64,000 nt of DNA from Oceanicola sp. 502str15 (GCF_024105635.1 NZ_WYDQ01000001.1:2783501-2847500); one strand, 5' to 3'. Shown: positions 9,821 through 17,777, numbered from the stretch's first letter. Notes: generated by a model from the sequence alone, not told the origin. Made by a program: numbers and translations.

Positions 9821-10539
9821 GTGCCGAACAGATCCACCAGCCGGACCATCGCCGCATTCACCCGCCCCGCATCCTGCCCGCGCACCACGATGTTGGTGCC
9901 GTAGGCCCCGTCCTGCTGAAACGGGTAGGAGCCAAACGACAGGTCATGAAACTCCGCCGCCAGCGCACCCAACGGATCGGCCACCACGCCTTCGCCGCGC
10001 ATCACCCGCAGGCTCTGGCTCAGCAGCGGCGCACCGCCCTCCAGCGTGGCCAGCACACCGGCCACCATCGCCTCGAAGACATTGGGCACCCCGGCCATCA
10101 CATGCACGTTCTCGATGGTGAATCCGGGCGCAATGCTCACCGGGTTCTCGATCAGCCGCGCGCCCTCGGGCACCCGCGCCATACGCTTGCGGGCCTCGGT
10201 AAACTCGATGCCCCGCGCCGCGTAGTGATCGCCCAGCAGCTTCAGCGCATCCTTGCGCTGCGGCGCGGTGGTGCCAAAGGCCGCGGCCACCGCCTCGGCG
10301 GTGATGTCGTCATGGGTCGGCCCGATGCCGCCGGAGGTGAACACATGGTCGAAATGCAGCGCCAACGCCTGCACCGCGCTCACGATCGCCGCCCGCTCGT
10401 CGCTGACAACCCGCACCTCCCGCAGTTCGATGCCGCGTTTGGTCAACTCCCCGGCCAGATGGTGCATGTTGCTGTCACGGGTGCGGCCAGAGAGTATCTC
10501 GTCGCCAATCACCAGCATCGCGGCGGTCGGGTTATTCAT
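9817..10539 (-). CDS. Molybdopterin-binding (MoaB/Mog, CinA N-terminal-like) protein
   Basis: 240 residues starting at 10539 with AGGAA six bases upstream. The N-terminal 165 residues match the MoCF/CinA domain: AMLVIGDEILSGRTRDSN, FTSGGIGPTHDDIT and a VMAGVPNVFEAM segment. It lacks the C-terminal nicotinamide-nucleotide amidase domain of full CinA, which is usual for the short alphaproteobacterial form. The protein probably binds a molybdopterin or nucleotide ligand; the exact reaction is unknown. It heads the minus-strand chain (9820 overlaps) and is divergent from sfsA, with 45 bases between start codons. The coexisting coxSLM genes at 53-57 kb need molybdenum cofactor, but no direct link is visible. 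Confidence 0.85.
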   Translation of the reverse strand: MNNPTAAMLVIGDEILSGRTRDSNMHHLAGELTKRGIELREVRVVSDERAAIVSAVQALALHFDHVFTSGGIGPTHDDITAEAVAAAFGTTAPQRKDALKLLGDHYAARGIEFTEARKRMARVPEGARLIENPVSIAPGFTIENVHVMAGVPNVFEAMVAGVLATLEGGAPLLSQSLRVMRGEGVVADPLGALAAEFHDLSFGSYPFQQDGAYGTNIVVRGQDAGRVNAAMVRLVDLFGT

Positions 10540-10584
10540 GGGTCGTTCCTTGAGCCTTCCTGCCTGCCGGTATAGGCCCGCCCC

Positions 10585-11289
10585 ATGCGCTTCGCCACCC
10601 CTCTCGTCCCGGCCCGCCTGCTGCGCCGCTACAAGCGTTTCCTCGCGGATGTGGTGCTGGAGGATGGCCGCGAAGTGGTGGCCCATTGCCCCAACCCCGG
10701 CGCCATGACCGGGCTGGCCGAGCCGGGCACCCGGATCTGGCTCGAGCCCAACGACGATCCGAAGAAAAAGCTGAAATACGGCTGGCGGCTGGTCGAGCAC
10801 GAGAGCGGCGATTTCACAGGCATCGACACCGCCCTGCCCAACCGCGCGCTCGCCGAGGCGCTGCGGGCAGGCCGCGTGCCCGGCCTCACCGGCTACGCCG
10901 ACATCCGCGCCGAAGTGCCCTATGGCGAGAAAAGCCGCGTCGATTTCCTGCTCACCGGCCCCGGAACCGGACCCGCCTGCTACCTCGAGATCAAGAGCGT
11001 CACCCTCATGCGCCAGCCGGGCCTCGCCGAGTTCCCCGATACCGTCACCGCCCGCGGCGCCCGCCACATGGCCGACCTCGCCGCCATGGCCGCGCAGGGC
11101 CACCGCGCCGTGGTGCTCTTCCTCGTCCAGCGCACCGACGCCACCCGCGTCGCCGTCGCCTCCGATATCGACCCGGCCTATGCGCAGGCCTTCGAGGCCG
11201 CCCGCGCCGCCGGGGTCGAGGCCATGGCGCTCTCTTGCAGCATAACGCCCGAGGCGATCACCCCGGGCGCAGCGCTTCCGCTGCTCTGA
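10585..11289 (+). CDS. sfsA: SfsA family DNA/RNA nuclease-like protein
   Basis: 234 residues, full length for SfsA. It begins with an OB-like region (RRYKRFLADVVLEDG, AHCPNPGAMTGL) and continues into a nuclease-fold domain with VDFLLTG, YLEIKSVTLM (E-x-K catalytic motif of PD-D/ExK type) and FPDTVTARGARHMADL. SfsA was named for sugar-fermentation stimulation in E. coli and shows non-specific DNA binding; a nuclease role is inferred from the fold. Divergent from the molybdopterin-binding gene. Confidence 0.92.
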   Translation: MRFATPLVPARLLRRYKRFLADVVLEDGREVVAHCPNPGAMTGLAEPGTRIWLEPNDDPKKKLKYGWRLVEHESGDFTGIDTALPNRALAEALRAGRVPGLTGYADIRAEVPYGEKSRVDFLLTGPGTGPACYLEIKSVTLMRQPGLAEFPDTVTARGARHMADLAAMAAQGHRAVVLFLVQRTDATRVAVASDIDPAYAQAFEAARAAGVEAMALSCSITPEAITPGAALPLL

Positions 11290-11296
11290 ACTGCTC

Positions 11297-11340
11297 TTCG
11301 GCCCGTCCGGTCCTCATCGCGTCTGCGAGGAGGGGCCGAA
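11297..11340 (+). terminator. Stem-loop after sfsA
   Basis: Outer 8-bp stem TTCGGCCC/GGGCCGAA (11297-11304 with 11333-11340) encloses a second complementary pair (TCCTC with GAGGA). There is no T-run, so it may be a weak terminator or an mRNA-protecting structure. Confidence 0.45.
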
Positions 11341-11361
11341 AGACCCCGAGGAGCTGCCCGC

Positions 11362-11400
11362 TTATTCGGCAGCGATATCGTACTTGCCGTAGCCGCTCAG
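11362..11400 (-). pseudogene. Possible orphan C-terminal tail of a lost gene
   Basis: On the minus strand this stretch reads as 12 codons in host-like usage ending LSGYGKYDIAAE and TAA. It lies just outside the low-GC islet and is in a different frame from the islet gene that ends at 11397. Host-type 'AAE-stop' endings are common here (the MscS gene at 12516 also ends VAAE). I read it as the surviving 3' end of a gene whose body was replaced by the islet; the parent gene was not recognised and the assignment is tentative. Confidence 0.35.
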
Positions 11401-11975
11401 AGGTGGCCATTTTTTCTTGCTTGAAGCATGTCGTGACGGCAGATAAAATTTACCAACCCTTCGTCTAGTCCGCACTCAAACGCGATCTGTTCGAAAGTCT
11501 TTCCCAGTCCAAGATATCGTTCGGCAGAGTAGCTTGGAAGGATTACCTCAGCCGCCGCTAGGATCGCTTTGTTGTCGGCTGCTACCGCAGCAGGATATGG
11601 TGTCGCCGCCGCAACATGTGCGGCCACCAAGTCTTTGGCCGCAGCGGGTGTGCCGACGCGGGTGTGGCCCGGTGACCAACAATGCATCAGCTCCTTAACG
11701 ATGGCAAATTCTCGCCAGTGCCCGTCCAGCCCTTCGTCTACAAACACAAGACCAATGTTCGTTCCGTCTGATTCGAGGCGAAAGAACATCCCACTGAATG
11801 GCTTCGGAATTTTTACGTCTTCATAAAGGTAGATCTTTGATATGCCGTTTTTCGGGCAGTCTAAAGCAGCTTGCCATACTTCATTATACTTCATGGCGAA
11901 GCCGGGCGACCGGCCAGCTCTGGCCGCCCGGAGTTCATGTATGTGCTCAGAAAGCTCTACGAAAGATTCAAACAT
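11397..11975 (-). CDS. Hypothetical protein with degenerate ImmA/IrrE-like motif
   Basis: 192 residues with clearly lower GC and AT-ending codons unlike its neighbours, which points to horizontal transfer. The centre contains REFAIVKELMHCW (about residues 87-99), which resembles the metalloprotease helix HExxH of ImmA/IrrE-type proteins, except that the first His is replaced by Lys, so zinc catalysis is doubtful. A C-terminal helix-turn-helix-like stretch (YSAERYLGLGKTFEQIAFECGL followed by EGLVNFICRHDM) could bind DNA or a partner. The start codon lacks a clear SD; a perfect 8-bp inverted repeat lies 4-28 bases upstream. A 60-aa gene precedes it in the same direction. Function unknown; a regulator or toxin-antitoxin-like role is only a possibility. 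Confidence 0.65.
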   Translation of the reverse strand: MFESFVELSEHIHELRAARAGRSPGFAMKYNEVWQAALDCPKNGISKIYLYEDVKIPKPFSGMFFRLESDGTNIGLVFVDEGLDGHWREFAIVKELMHCWSPGHTRVGTPAAAKDLVAAHVAAATPYPAAVAADNKAILAAAEVILPSYSAERYLGLGKTFEQIAFECGLDEGLVNFICRHDMLQARKNGHL

Positions 11976-11979
11976 ACCA

Positions 11980-12003
11980 CTGCTGATTGTTGCCGATCAG
12001 CAG
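11980..12003. repeat. Perfect inverted repeat at the translation start of the 192-aa gene
   Basis: CTGCTGAT (11980-11987) and ATCAGCAG (11996-12003) are perfect complements separated by 8 bases. The element ends 4 bases before the ATG at 11975, so as RNA it would occupy the ribosome-binding region, and as DNA it could be an operator. Confidence 0.7.
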
Positions 12004-12039
12004 CAGACATACTACATCTACCAGTAGAGTCTAGAGATT

Positions 12040-12222
12040 TTACGCGATGGCTGGCCCGCTGGTTGGCTCGCCTGCCTCTCTTACGGCACCAGCAAGCGCT
12101 TCATCCAAGTCGTCAACGTCATGGCCGTTCGGGTCAAGCTGAAGCTTGTTAACCAGAAACCGAACATCAACAATCTCGCAACCAGGGTGCCGGTCGCGGA
12201 TGGCAGCGAATAGCTTATCCAT
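12040..12222 (-). CDS. Small hypothetical protein, 60 aa
   Basis: Start at 12222 is fixed by an excellent SD, AAGGAG seven bases upstream; an in-frame ATG at 12261 has none. The protein begins MDKLFAAIRDRHPG, has an acidic middle (GHDVDDLDEALA) and ends AGEPTSGPAIA. No known domain, signal or membrane segment. It precedes the 192-aa ImmA-like gene by 64 bases on the same strand and shares its lower GC, so the two may be a functional pair in which this is the small partner. Confidence 0.6.
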   Translation of the reverse strand: MDKLFAAIRDRHPGCEIVDVRFLVNKLQLDPNGHDVDDLDEALAGAVREAGEPTSGPAIA

Positions 12223-12332
12223 ATTAGCACTCCTTAGGTTAGGTTTCGCTATGTGACTCACATAGACGGTCTAGACCAACTTTTCCAGTCTCATTGTGTT
12301 GATAAGTTGACGCATCGGTGCCAACAAACAGT

Positions 12333-12515
12333 TTATGTATCGTCCTCTGGTACCTTCATACGCCGTTGCACTACTGTAACACAACGCATTGCTCGCTCAA
12401 AGCGTTCCTCGGCCTCGGCGGGGCTTAGTTCGCCAGCGTCGATCACACTCTGAGCTCTATCCTGAAACCTTCGAAAGATGCGGGAATCCGGGATGGGTAC
12501 GTCAAGTATAGCTGC
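12333..12515 (-). pseudogene. Start-less coding fragment directly downstream of MscS, in frame
   Basis: About 60 codons on the minus strand have the look of real protein: mixed hydrophobic/charged pattern including PIPDSRIFRRFQDR and AGELSPAEAEERFERAM, ending PEDDT and TAA. No ATG with an SD is present; the only early candidates are a GTG in mid-segment and a late ATG. The frame runs directly from the TAG stop of the MscS gene. The simplest reading is a gene that lost its 5' part at the islet boundary (12515/12516). Alternatively it could be a readthrough extension of MscS. Base composition matches the islet rather than MscS. Confidence 0.5.
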
Positions 12516-13373
12516 CTATTCGGCGGCCACCGTGTAGATCGTCCGGCAGGGGAACGGAATCTCGATGTCGGCGGCGTCCAGCGCCTCCTTCACCTTCCGC
12601 GTCATGTCCGCCTTGTAGGCAAAGAACTCCGAGGCATCGACCCAGACCCGCACGAGGAAATCCACCGAGCTGTCGCCAAGGTTCGTCACCTGAAAGAACG
12701 GCTCCGGCTCGGTCTTGCTGCGCGGATCGGCCATGATCGTGTCGCGGATCACCTGCTCCGCCTGCGCAAGGTTCACCCCGTAGCCCACGCCAAAAGTCCA
12801 CTCCGCCCGGCGGGTCTTGTTGGTCGAGTAATTCTTGATGACATTGCCCCAGACATCGCTGTTGGGCACGATCACCTGCACGTTGGAGAGGTCGGCAACC
12901 TCGGTGGTGTTCAGGCTGATATCCTTCACCGTCCCCATCTGCCCGTTGATCTCCACGAAATCCCCCAGCTTGAAGGGCCGGAACACGATAATCATCACGC
13001 CCCCCGCCACGTTCGAAAGCGTGCCCTGCAACGCAAGGCCCACCGCCAGACCGGCGGCACCGATGGCGGCGATGATCGAGGTGGTCTGCACCCCGAAGGT
13101 GTTGAGAATGATCAGAAAGCTGAAGCCGAGCACGATCCAGCGCACGATGTTTCCGAGGAAGTGAAACAGCGTGTCGTCGAGCTTGGCGTTGCGCTCCGAG
13201 ATCGCCATGATCCGCCGCTTCACCCAGCCGCCGACAATGTAGCCCGCAATCAGGATCAGCAGCGCCGTCACCACGCTGCCCAGAACCGAGGCCATGAAGC
13301 CGATGGTCAAAAAGTCGCCCAGCACCTTGTCGGTGCCCACCGGCGTCGTCAGTAGGTTGTTCAGAAATTCCAT
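12516..13373 (-). CDS. mscS: Small-conductance mechanosensitive channel (MscS family)
   Basis: 285 residues, the size of canonical MscS (286). Three transmembrane helices: about 24-50, 67-90 and the pore-lining TM3 with the Gly/Ala-rich AAIGAAGLAVGLALQGTLSNVAGG (about 100-125). The MscS beta domain follows (VFRPFKLGDFVEINGQMGTV, VPNSDVWG), then the alpha-beta cage ending PFPCRTIYTVAAE. It releases solutes from the inner membrane under hypo-osmotic shock. Monocistronic; the region immediately past its stop codon is the islet fragment described separately. Confidence 0.95.
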   Translation of the reverse strand: MEFLNNLLTTPVGTDKVLGDFLTIGFMASVLGSVVTALLILIAGYIVGGWVKRRIMAISERNAKLDDTLFHFLGNIVRWIVLGFSFLIILNTFGVQTTSIIAAIGAAGLAVGLALQGTLSNVAGGVMIIVFRPFKLGDFVEINGQMGTVKDISLNTTEVADLSNVQVIVPNSDVWGNVIKNYSTNKTRRAEWTFGVGYGVNLAQAEQVIRDTIMADPRSKTEPEPFFQVTNLGDSSVDFLVRVWVDASEFFAYKADMTRKVKEALDAADIEIPFPCRTIYTVAAE

Positions 13374-13554
13374 GCCTGTCTGTCCCGTCTTTCCCTGGCG
13401 TCACATCTCTTTCGGGGCGCTCAAGGCACCCTCTTCACGATCTCTCAACGCCGGCATGTCAAAAAACGTTCCCGGCAGGAACCCTTTGCGCCCAGTCCCG
13501 ACCTAGCGTTTCGCGGCCAAAGCGCCTATTTGAGGAAAGAAACACCAAGAGACG

Positions 13555-14382
13555 ATGAGAATGATGGACGAAACCCGTGAACGGCTGACACGTGATGGAA
13601 TTCGCATTTACAGCGAGGCCGACTTCGCCGGAATGCATGCCGCCGGCAAGCTGGCCGCCGAAATCCTCGATGCCTGCGCCCCCCTGGTCGTGCCCGGCGC
13701 CACCACCGCCGCAATCGACGCCGAGATCGAGCGGCGCGTGAACGAGGCCGGGGCCAAATCCGCCACCATCGGCTACAAGGGCTACAAGCACGCCTCCTGC
13801 ATCTCGGTGAACCACGTGGTCTGCCACGGCATCCCGGGCGAGAAGGTGCTGAAGGACGGCGACATTCTCAACATCGACGTGACCGTGATCGTCGATGGCT
13901 GGTATGGCGATACCTCGCGGATGTATGTCGCCGGCAAGCTGCCCCGCAAGGCCGAGCGGCTGATCGAGGTCACCCATGATGCGCTGATGCGCGGGATCGA
14001 GGCCGCGCGGCCCGGCCAGACCTTCGGCGACATCGGCCACGCCATTCAAAGCTACGTCGAAAGCCACCGCATGTCGGTGGTGCGCGATTTTTGCGGCCAC
14101 GGGCTGGGTCGGGTGTTCCACGCGCCCCCCAACGTGCTGCACTATGGCCGCCCGGGAACGGGGCCGATGCTCGAAGAGGGCATGTTCTTCACCATCGAGC
14201 CGATGGTGAACCTCGGGCGCCCCGAAACCAAGGTTCTGTCCGATGACTGGACAGCGGTGACCCGCGACAAGTCGCTCTCCGCGCAGTTCGAGCATTCGGT
14301 CGGCATCACCGCCGACGGGGCAGAGATCTTCACCCTCTCGCCCGCCGGCCTGTTTCACCCGACCTACGGCAGCGAAAGCTGA
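13555..14382 (+). CDS. map: Type I methionine aminopeptidase
   Basis: 275 residues. All metal ligands are present: His91 region (HVVCHGIPG), Asp108 (NIDVTVIVD), Asp119 (YGDTSRM), His182 (FCGHGLG), Glu215 (TIEPMVN) and Glu246 (AQFEHSVGI). It removes the initiator methionine from nascent proteins in the cytoplasm. ATGs at 13555, 13561 and 13564 are all possible starts; none has a perfect SD, so the exact N-terminus is uncertain by three residues. Monocistronic and divergent from mscS. Confidence 0.95.
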   Translation: MRMMDETRERLTRDGIRIYSEADFAGMHAAGKLAAEILDACAPLVVPGATTAAIDAEIERRVNEAGAKSATIGYKGYKHASCISVNHVVCHGIPGEKVLKDGDILNIDVTVIVDGWYGDTSRMYVAGKLPRKAERLIEVTHDALMRGIEAARPGQTFGDIGHAIQSYVESHRMSVVRDFCGHGLGRVFHAPPNVLHYGRPGTGPMLEEGMFFTIEPMVNLGRPETKVLSDDWTAVTRDKSLSAQFEHSVGITADGAEIFTLSPAGLFHPTYGSES

Positions 14383-14388
14383 GGCCGA

Positions 14389-14793
14389 TCAGCCCGCGTC
14401 GTCCGGCGGGCCCCCGGCCTTCCGGACGGCCTTGTATCCTTCCGGTTCCACCGGAAAGCGCCCGTCGATCCGCCACACCCGCTCACGGTCGGGCCGCCCC
14501 ATCGAAAACATCGGCTCCGCAACCACCCCGCCAAACCGCGCCTCGTGAATGTAAACAGGCCGCCCCGAGATAACCGCGATCACGCCGCCGCACTCGCGCA
14601 CCGCCTCGTTCGGCTCGTCCTCGAACCGCCAGCCAAACCCACCATAGGCATGCGTGTTGCCCGTCACGATCCGCCGCCCGTTGCCATCGCAGGCAGACTT
14701 CAGGCAATCGCGGCAAAAGTACCATGGATAGCGCAGAAACATCTTCTGCGCCGCGCCGCATCCGGGGCAGGAGTGGTTCGGGTCGTCAGCCAA
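14389..14793 (-). CDS. Zinc-ribbon hypothetical protein, probable TTG start
   Basis: 134 residues when started at TTG 14793, which overlaps the HAD gene by 8 bases; no usable ATG exists before residue 18, beyond the first cysteine pair. The N-terminus has CPGCG (residues 9-13) and CRDC (about 28-31) as a zinc ribbon. The rest has AYGGFGWRFED, a conserved-looking IAVISGRPVYIHEARFGG block and a hydrophilic tail. No known function. It ends the minus-strand run FAD reductase - rsmD - HAD - this gene. Confidence 0.7.
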   Translation of the reverse strand: MADDPNHSCPGCGAAQKMFLRYPWYFCRDCLKSACDGNGRRIVTGNTHAYGGFGWRFEDEPNEAVRECGGVIAVISGRPVYIHEARFGGVVAEPMFSMGRPDRERVWRIDGRFPVEPEGYKAVRKAGGPPDDAG

Positions 14794-15442
14794 GCCCCAG
14801 CCCTTCCAGCCCGGCCCGCAGCTCCGCCATCGAGCGCACCAGCGGCACGCCCAGCGCCTCCATCTTGGCGCCGTTGCCGTGCTCCACATAGCCGAAAAAC
14901 CGCATCCCCGCGGCCTCTGCCGCCGCCGCGCCCACCGGGCTGTCATCCACCATCACGCAGGCCCCGGGCGCCACGCCCGCCGCCTCCGCCGCCTTCAGCA
15001 GCAGCCCCGGCTCGGGCTTGGCGGTGCCGTGGTCATGCGCCGAAAACAGCCGGGACCCGAGCCGCGCAAACAGCCCCGATGCGCCAAGCGAACCCTGCAT
15101 CTTGCGCATCGGCCCGTTGGAGGCCACCGCCACCTGCGCACCCTGCGCCTCGATCCAGTCGAGCAGCTCCGCCACGCCCGCGCTCACCGGCACGCCCTCG
15201 TCCATCCGGTCGAAAACCTTGAGGTAGAGCGCATCGCACCACCCCTCCGGCAGCGCCGCGCCCGCCTCGCGCAAACGGCGCTCCACGTCCACCAGCGTGC
15301 CGCCCACGAACCGGTCGTGGAAGTCTTCGGCCTCGACGACAAAGCCATGCCCCGCAAGGTCTTCCACCGCCAGCTCGGCCAGCGGCCCCTCGCTGTCCAC
15401 CAACACGCCGTCGCAGTCGAAGATCACAAGTTCCGGGGTCAT
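14786..15442 (-). CDS. HAD superfamily hydrolase (phosphatase)
   Basis: 218 residues from ATG 15442, which overlaps rsmD by ATGA. Motif I is FDCDGVLVDSEG (residues 7-18, nucleophile first Asp), motif II is VASNGP (about 112), motif III is a Lys in GTAKPEPGLLL and motif IV is VMVDDSPVGAAAA. The cap is the alpha-helical type I of beta-phosphoglucomutase-like proteins. Substrate is probably a small phosphorylated metabolite; it cannot be named. Confidence 0.9.
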   Translation of the reverse strand: MTPELVIFDCDGVLVDSEGPLAELAVEDLAGHGFVVEAEDFHDRFVGGTLVDVERRLREAGAALPEGWCDALYLKVFDRMDEGVPVSAGVAELLDWIEAQGAQVAVASNGPMRKMQGSLGASGLFARLGSRLFSAHDHGTAKPEPGLLLKAAEAAGVAPGACVMVDDSPVGAAAAEAAGMRFFGYVEHGNGAKMEALGVPLVRSMAELRAGLEGLGLG

Positions 15443-15990
15443 GGGCGCTCCATCAGGGTTATATGGGTGTCGCCATAGGCCCTGTGGCCCTCCAGCGCAA
15501 ACCCCTCCGGCGGCTCCATCGGCGCGGATTCCTCCCAGACGATCAGCGCGCCCGGCGCGATCCATCCACCCTCCACGGCGCTGGCCAGCGCCCTCTGGCC
15601 CAAGCCCTTGCCATAGGGCGGATCGAGGAAGATCAGGTCAAACCCCGCGCCCCGGTTCTCGCCCAGCCGGGTGGCATCGCGGCGATAGAGCTTCACCTCG
15701 CCCATCGCCCGCAGCTTCTCCACGTTCTCGCGGATCAGCGCCCGCGCCTTGTGCCCGTCGTCCACGGCGGTCACATGCACAGCACCGCGCGACAATGCCT
15801 CCAACCCCAGCGCCCCGGTCCCGGCGAAGAGGTCGAGCACCCGCGCGCCCTCCACCCCGCCCCGGCTCGCCAGCACGTTGAACAGCGCCTCCCGCACACG
15901 GTCCGACGTGGGCCGCAAATGCGCCCCCGCATCGCCCTTGCCCAGCGCCGCCAGCGCCGTGCCGCGAAACTTGCCGCCCACTATCCGCAT
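15439..15990 (-). CDS. rsmD: 16S rRNA (guanine(966)-N(2))-methyltransferase
   Basis: 183 residues, typical for RsmD. It starts MRIVGGKFRG, has the family signature LRPTSDRVREALFN, the SAM-binding motif VLDLFAGTGALGLEAL (about 50-65) and the catalytic DPPY in FLDPPYGKG (about 121). It methylates G966 of 16S rRNA. Located 8 bases after the FAD oxidoreductase gene and translationally coupled to the HAD gene. Confidence 0.95.
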   Translation of the reverse strand: MRIVGGKFRGTALAALGKGDAGAHLRPTSDRVREALFNVLASRGGVEGARVLDLFAGTGALGLEALSRGAVHVTAVDDGHKARALIRENVEKLRAMGEVKLYRRDATRLGENRGAGFDLIFLDPPYGKGLGQRALASAVEGGWIAPGALIVWEESAPMEPPEGFALEGHRAYGDTHITLMERP

Positions 15991-15997
15991 CGGATGC

Positions 15998-17203
15998 TCA
16001 CGCCTTCAGCAGCGCCTTCAGCTCGGTCCCCGGGTCGGCCACCGCCGCCTTGTCGGGGCTCTTGCCGCCCTCGATCAGGCGCTTGCCCACCATGTAGGCC
16101 CGGCTGTCGTTCATCGCATCGACCGCCAGCAGCTTGCCCTCGCCGTAATACCAGAAGCTCACCGCCCCGCCCTCGCCGTCCCGGGTGACGATCTCGTCGT
16201 ATCCGGTGTTCAGCCCGGCGATCTGCAACTTGGTGTCATACTGGTCGCTCCAGAACCACGGCTTGGCCACATAGGGCGTCTCAGCGCCCAGCATGTTGGC
16301 CGCCACCACCTCCGCCTGGTCAATCGCATTGCCGACCGACTCCAGCCGGATCCGCCCCTCGCCATGCGGGAAGGAGGCACAATCGCCGGCGGCAAAGATC
16401 GACGGGTCAGAGGTGCGCCCCTGCGCGTCGGTCTTGATCCCGTTGTCCAGCATCAGCCCGCCCAGCTCCGCAATCTGGGTGCAGGGCGCAATGCCCACGC
16501 CCACGATCACCACATCCGCCGCCAGCTCCTCGCCATCGGTCAGCAGCGCACCGCTCACCCGGCCCTCGCCGATGAGCTTCTCCAGCCCAATTCCCTCGCG
16601 GATATCAACGCCATGATCCTCGTGCAGCGCGCGGAAGTAATCCGAGGTCTGCGGCGCCGCGACCCGTTGCAGGATCCGGTCGGCCATCTCCACCAGCGTC
16701 ACATCCAGCCCCAGCTTGGCGCAAACCGCCGCCGCCTCCAGCCCGATGTAGCCACCGCCGATGATCAGCGCCTTCTTGCCCGCGCCCAGCTCCGGCTGCA
16801 TCCGGTCGATATCGGCCAGGGTCCGCACGGTGAACACGCCCTCAAGGTCTCCGCCAATCGCCGCCGGCAGGCGGCGCGGCGTGCTGCCCGTGGTCAGCGC
16901 CAGCAGGTCATATCCCAGCCGCTCCTCACCCAGATGCAACTCTTTGTGCTCCCGGTCGATCCCGGTCACCGCCGCGCCCAGCTTCAGCGTGATGTTCTGC
17001 TCGCGGTAAAACTCCTCCGAGCGCAGGTAGAGCCGCTCAAGCTCCATGTCGCCCAGCAGGTAGGCCTTGCTCAGCGGCGGGCGCTGATAGGGCACCACCG
17101 GCTCCTCCCCCACCAGCGTCACCCCGCCGTCAAATCCCAGTGCCCGCAGCTTGCTCACCAGCGACGATCCCGCCTGCCCCGCGCCGACCACAACAATTTC
17201 CAT
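15998..17203 (-). CDS. FAD/NAD(P)-dependent ferredoxin (rubredoxin) reductase-like oxidoreductase
   Basis: 401 residues from ATG 17203, preceded by an AGGGAGGA SD; longer in-frame extension is not supported. N-terminal FAD motif VVVGAGQAGSSL (residues 4-15), central NAD motif IIGGGYIGLEAAAV (about 148-161), FAD-binding IFAAGDCASFPHG near residue 275, then a C-terminal dimer-type domain. This is the putidaredoxin/rhodocoxin reductase type, which passes electrons from NADH to a 2Fe-2S ferredoxin. No ferredoxin or P450 gene is adjacent; the cox 2Fe-2S protein is far away. Divergent from the peroxiredoxin gene. Confidence 0.9.
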   Translation of the reverse strand: MEIVVVGAGQAGSSLVSKLRALGFDGGVTLVGEEPVVPYQRPPLSKAYLLGDMELERLYLRSEEFYREQNITLKLGAAVTGIDREHKELHLGEERLGYDLLALTTGSTPRRLPAAIGGDLEGVFTVRTLADIDRMQPELGAGKKALIIGGGYIGLEAAAVCAKLGLDVTLVEMADRILQRVAAPQTSDYFRALHEDHGVDIREGIGLEKLIGEGRVSGALLTDGEELAADVVIVGVGIAPCTQIAELGGLMLDNGIKTDAQGRTSDPSIFAAGDCASFPHGEGRIRLESVGNAIDQAEVVAANMLGAETPYVAKPWFWSDQYDTKLQIAGLNTGYDEIVTRDGEGGAVSFWYYGEGKLLAVDAMNDSRAYMVGKRLIEGGKSPDKAAVADPGTELKALLKA

Positions 17204-17288
17204 GCCCGTCCTCCCTTGCCTTTCGGTGCCTTTGCGGCATCTGATGAACCGAACGCTGGGGACAGCAAATAGATAAAGGGACAAGATC

Positions 17289-17777
17289 ATGCAAATCTCG
17301 GTAGGCGACACCCTCCCATCGGCAACTTTCGTTCGTATGGGCGCCCAAGGCCCGGAAGAGATCGCGCTGAAAGACATCACCACCGGCAAGAAGGTCATCA
17401 TCTTCGGCCTGCCCGGCGCCTACACCGGCACCTGCTCCACCAAGCACGTGCCGAGCTACATCGAAAACATGGACATGCTGAAAGAGAAAGGCGTGGCCGA
17501 GGTCATCTGCGTCTCGGTGAACGACCCCTTCGTGATGGACGCCTGGGGCAAGGACACCGGCGCAACCGATGCCGGAATCCACATGCTGGCCGACCCGCAG
17601 AGCACCTTCACCAAGGAGATCGGCATGAGCTTCTCCGCCCCGCCCGCCGGCCTCATCGACCGCTCGCAGCGCTACGCCATGGTGGTGCATGACAACGTCG
17701 TCACCACCTTCAACCTAGAAGGCGGCCCCGGCGAATGCTCGGTTTCCGCAGCCCCGGCGCTCTTCGACGAGCTCTGA
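17289..17777 (+). CDS. Peroxiredoxin (Prx5-like)
   Basis: 162 residues. The active-site loop PGAYTGTCSTKHVP puts the peroxidatic cysteine at residue 49 with the conserved Thr three residues before it (TxxC). A later cysteine in GECSVSAAPALF near the C-terminus may be the resolving cysteine, as in atypical two-Cys Prx5. It reduces hydrogen peroxide and alkyl hydroperoxides in the cytoplasm, probably with glutathione/glutaredoxin or thioredoxin. Monocistronic and divergent from the ferredoxin-reductase-like gene. Confidence 0.92.
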   Translation: MQISVGDTLPSATFVRMGAQGPEEIALKDITTGKKVIIFGLPGAYTGTCSTKHVPSYIENMDMLKEKGVAEVICVSVNDPFVMDAWGKDTGATDAGIHMLADPQSTFTKEIGMSFSAPPAGLIDRSQRYAMVVHDNVVTTFNLEGGPGECSVSAAPALFDEL

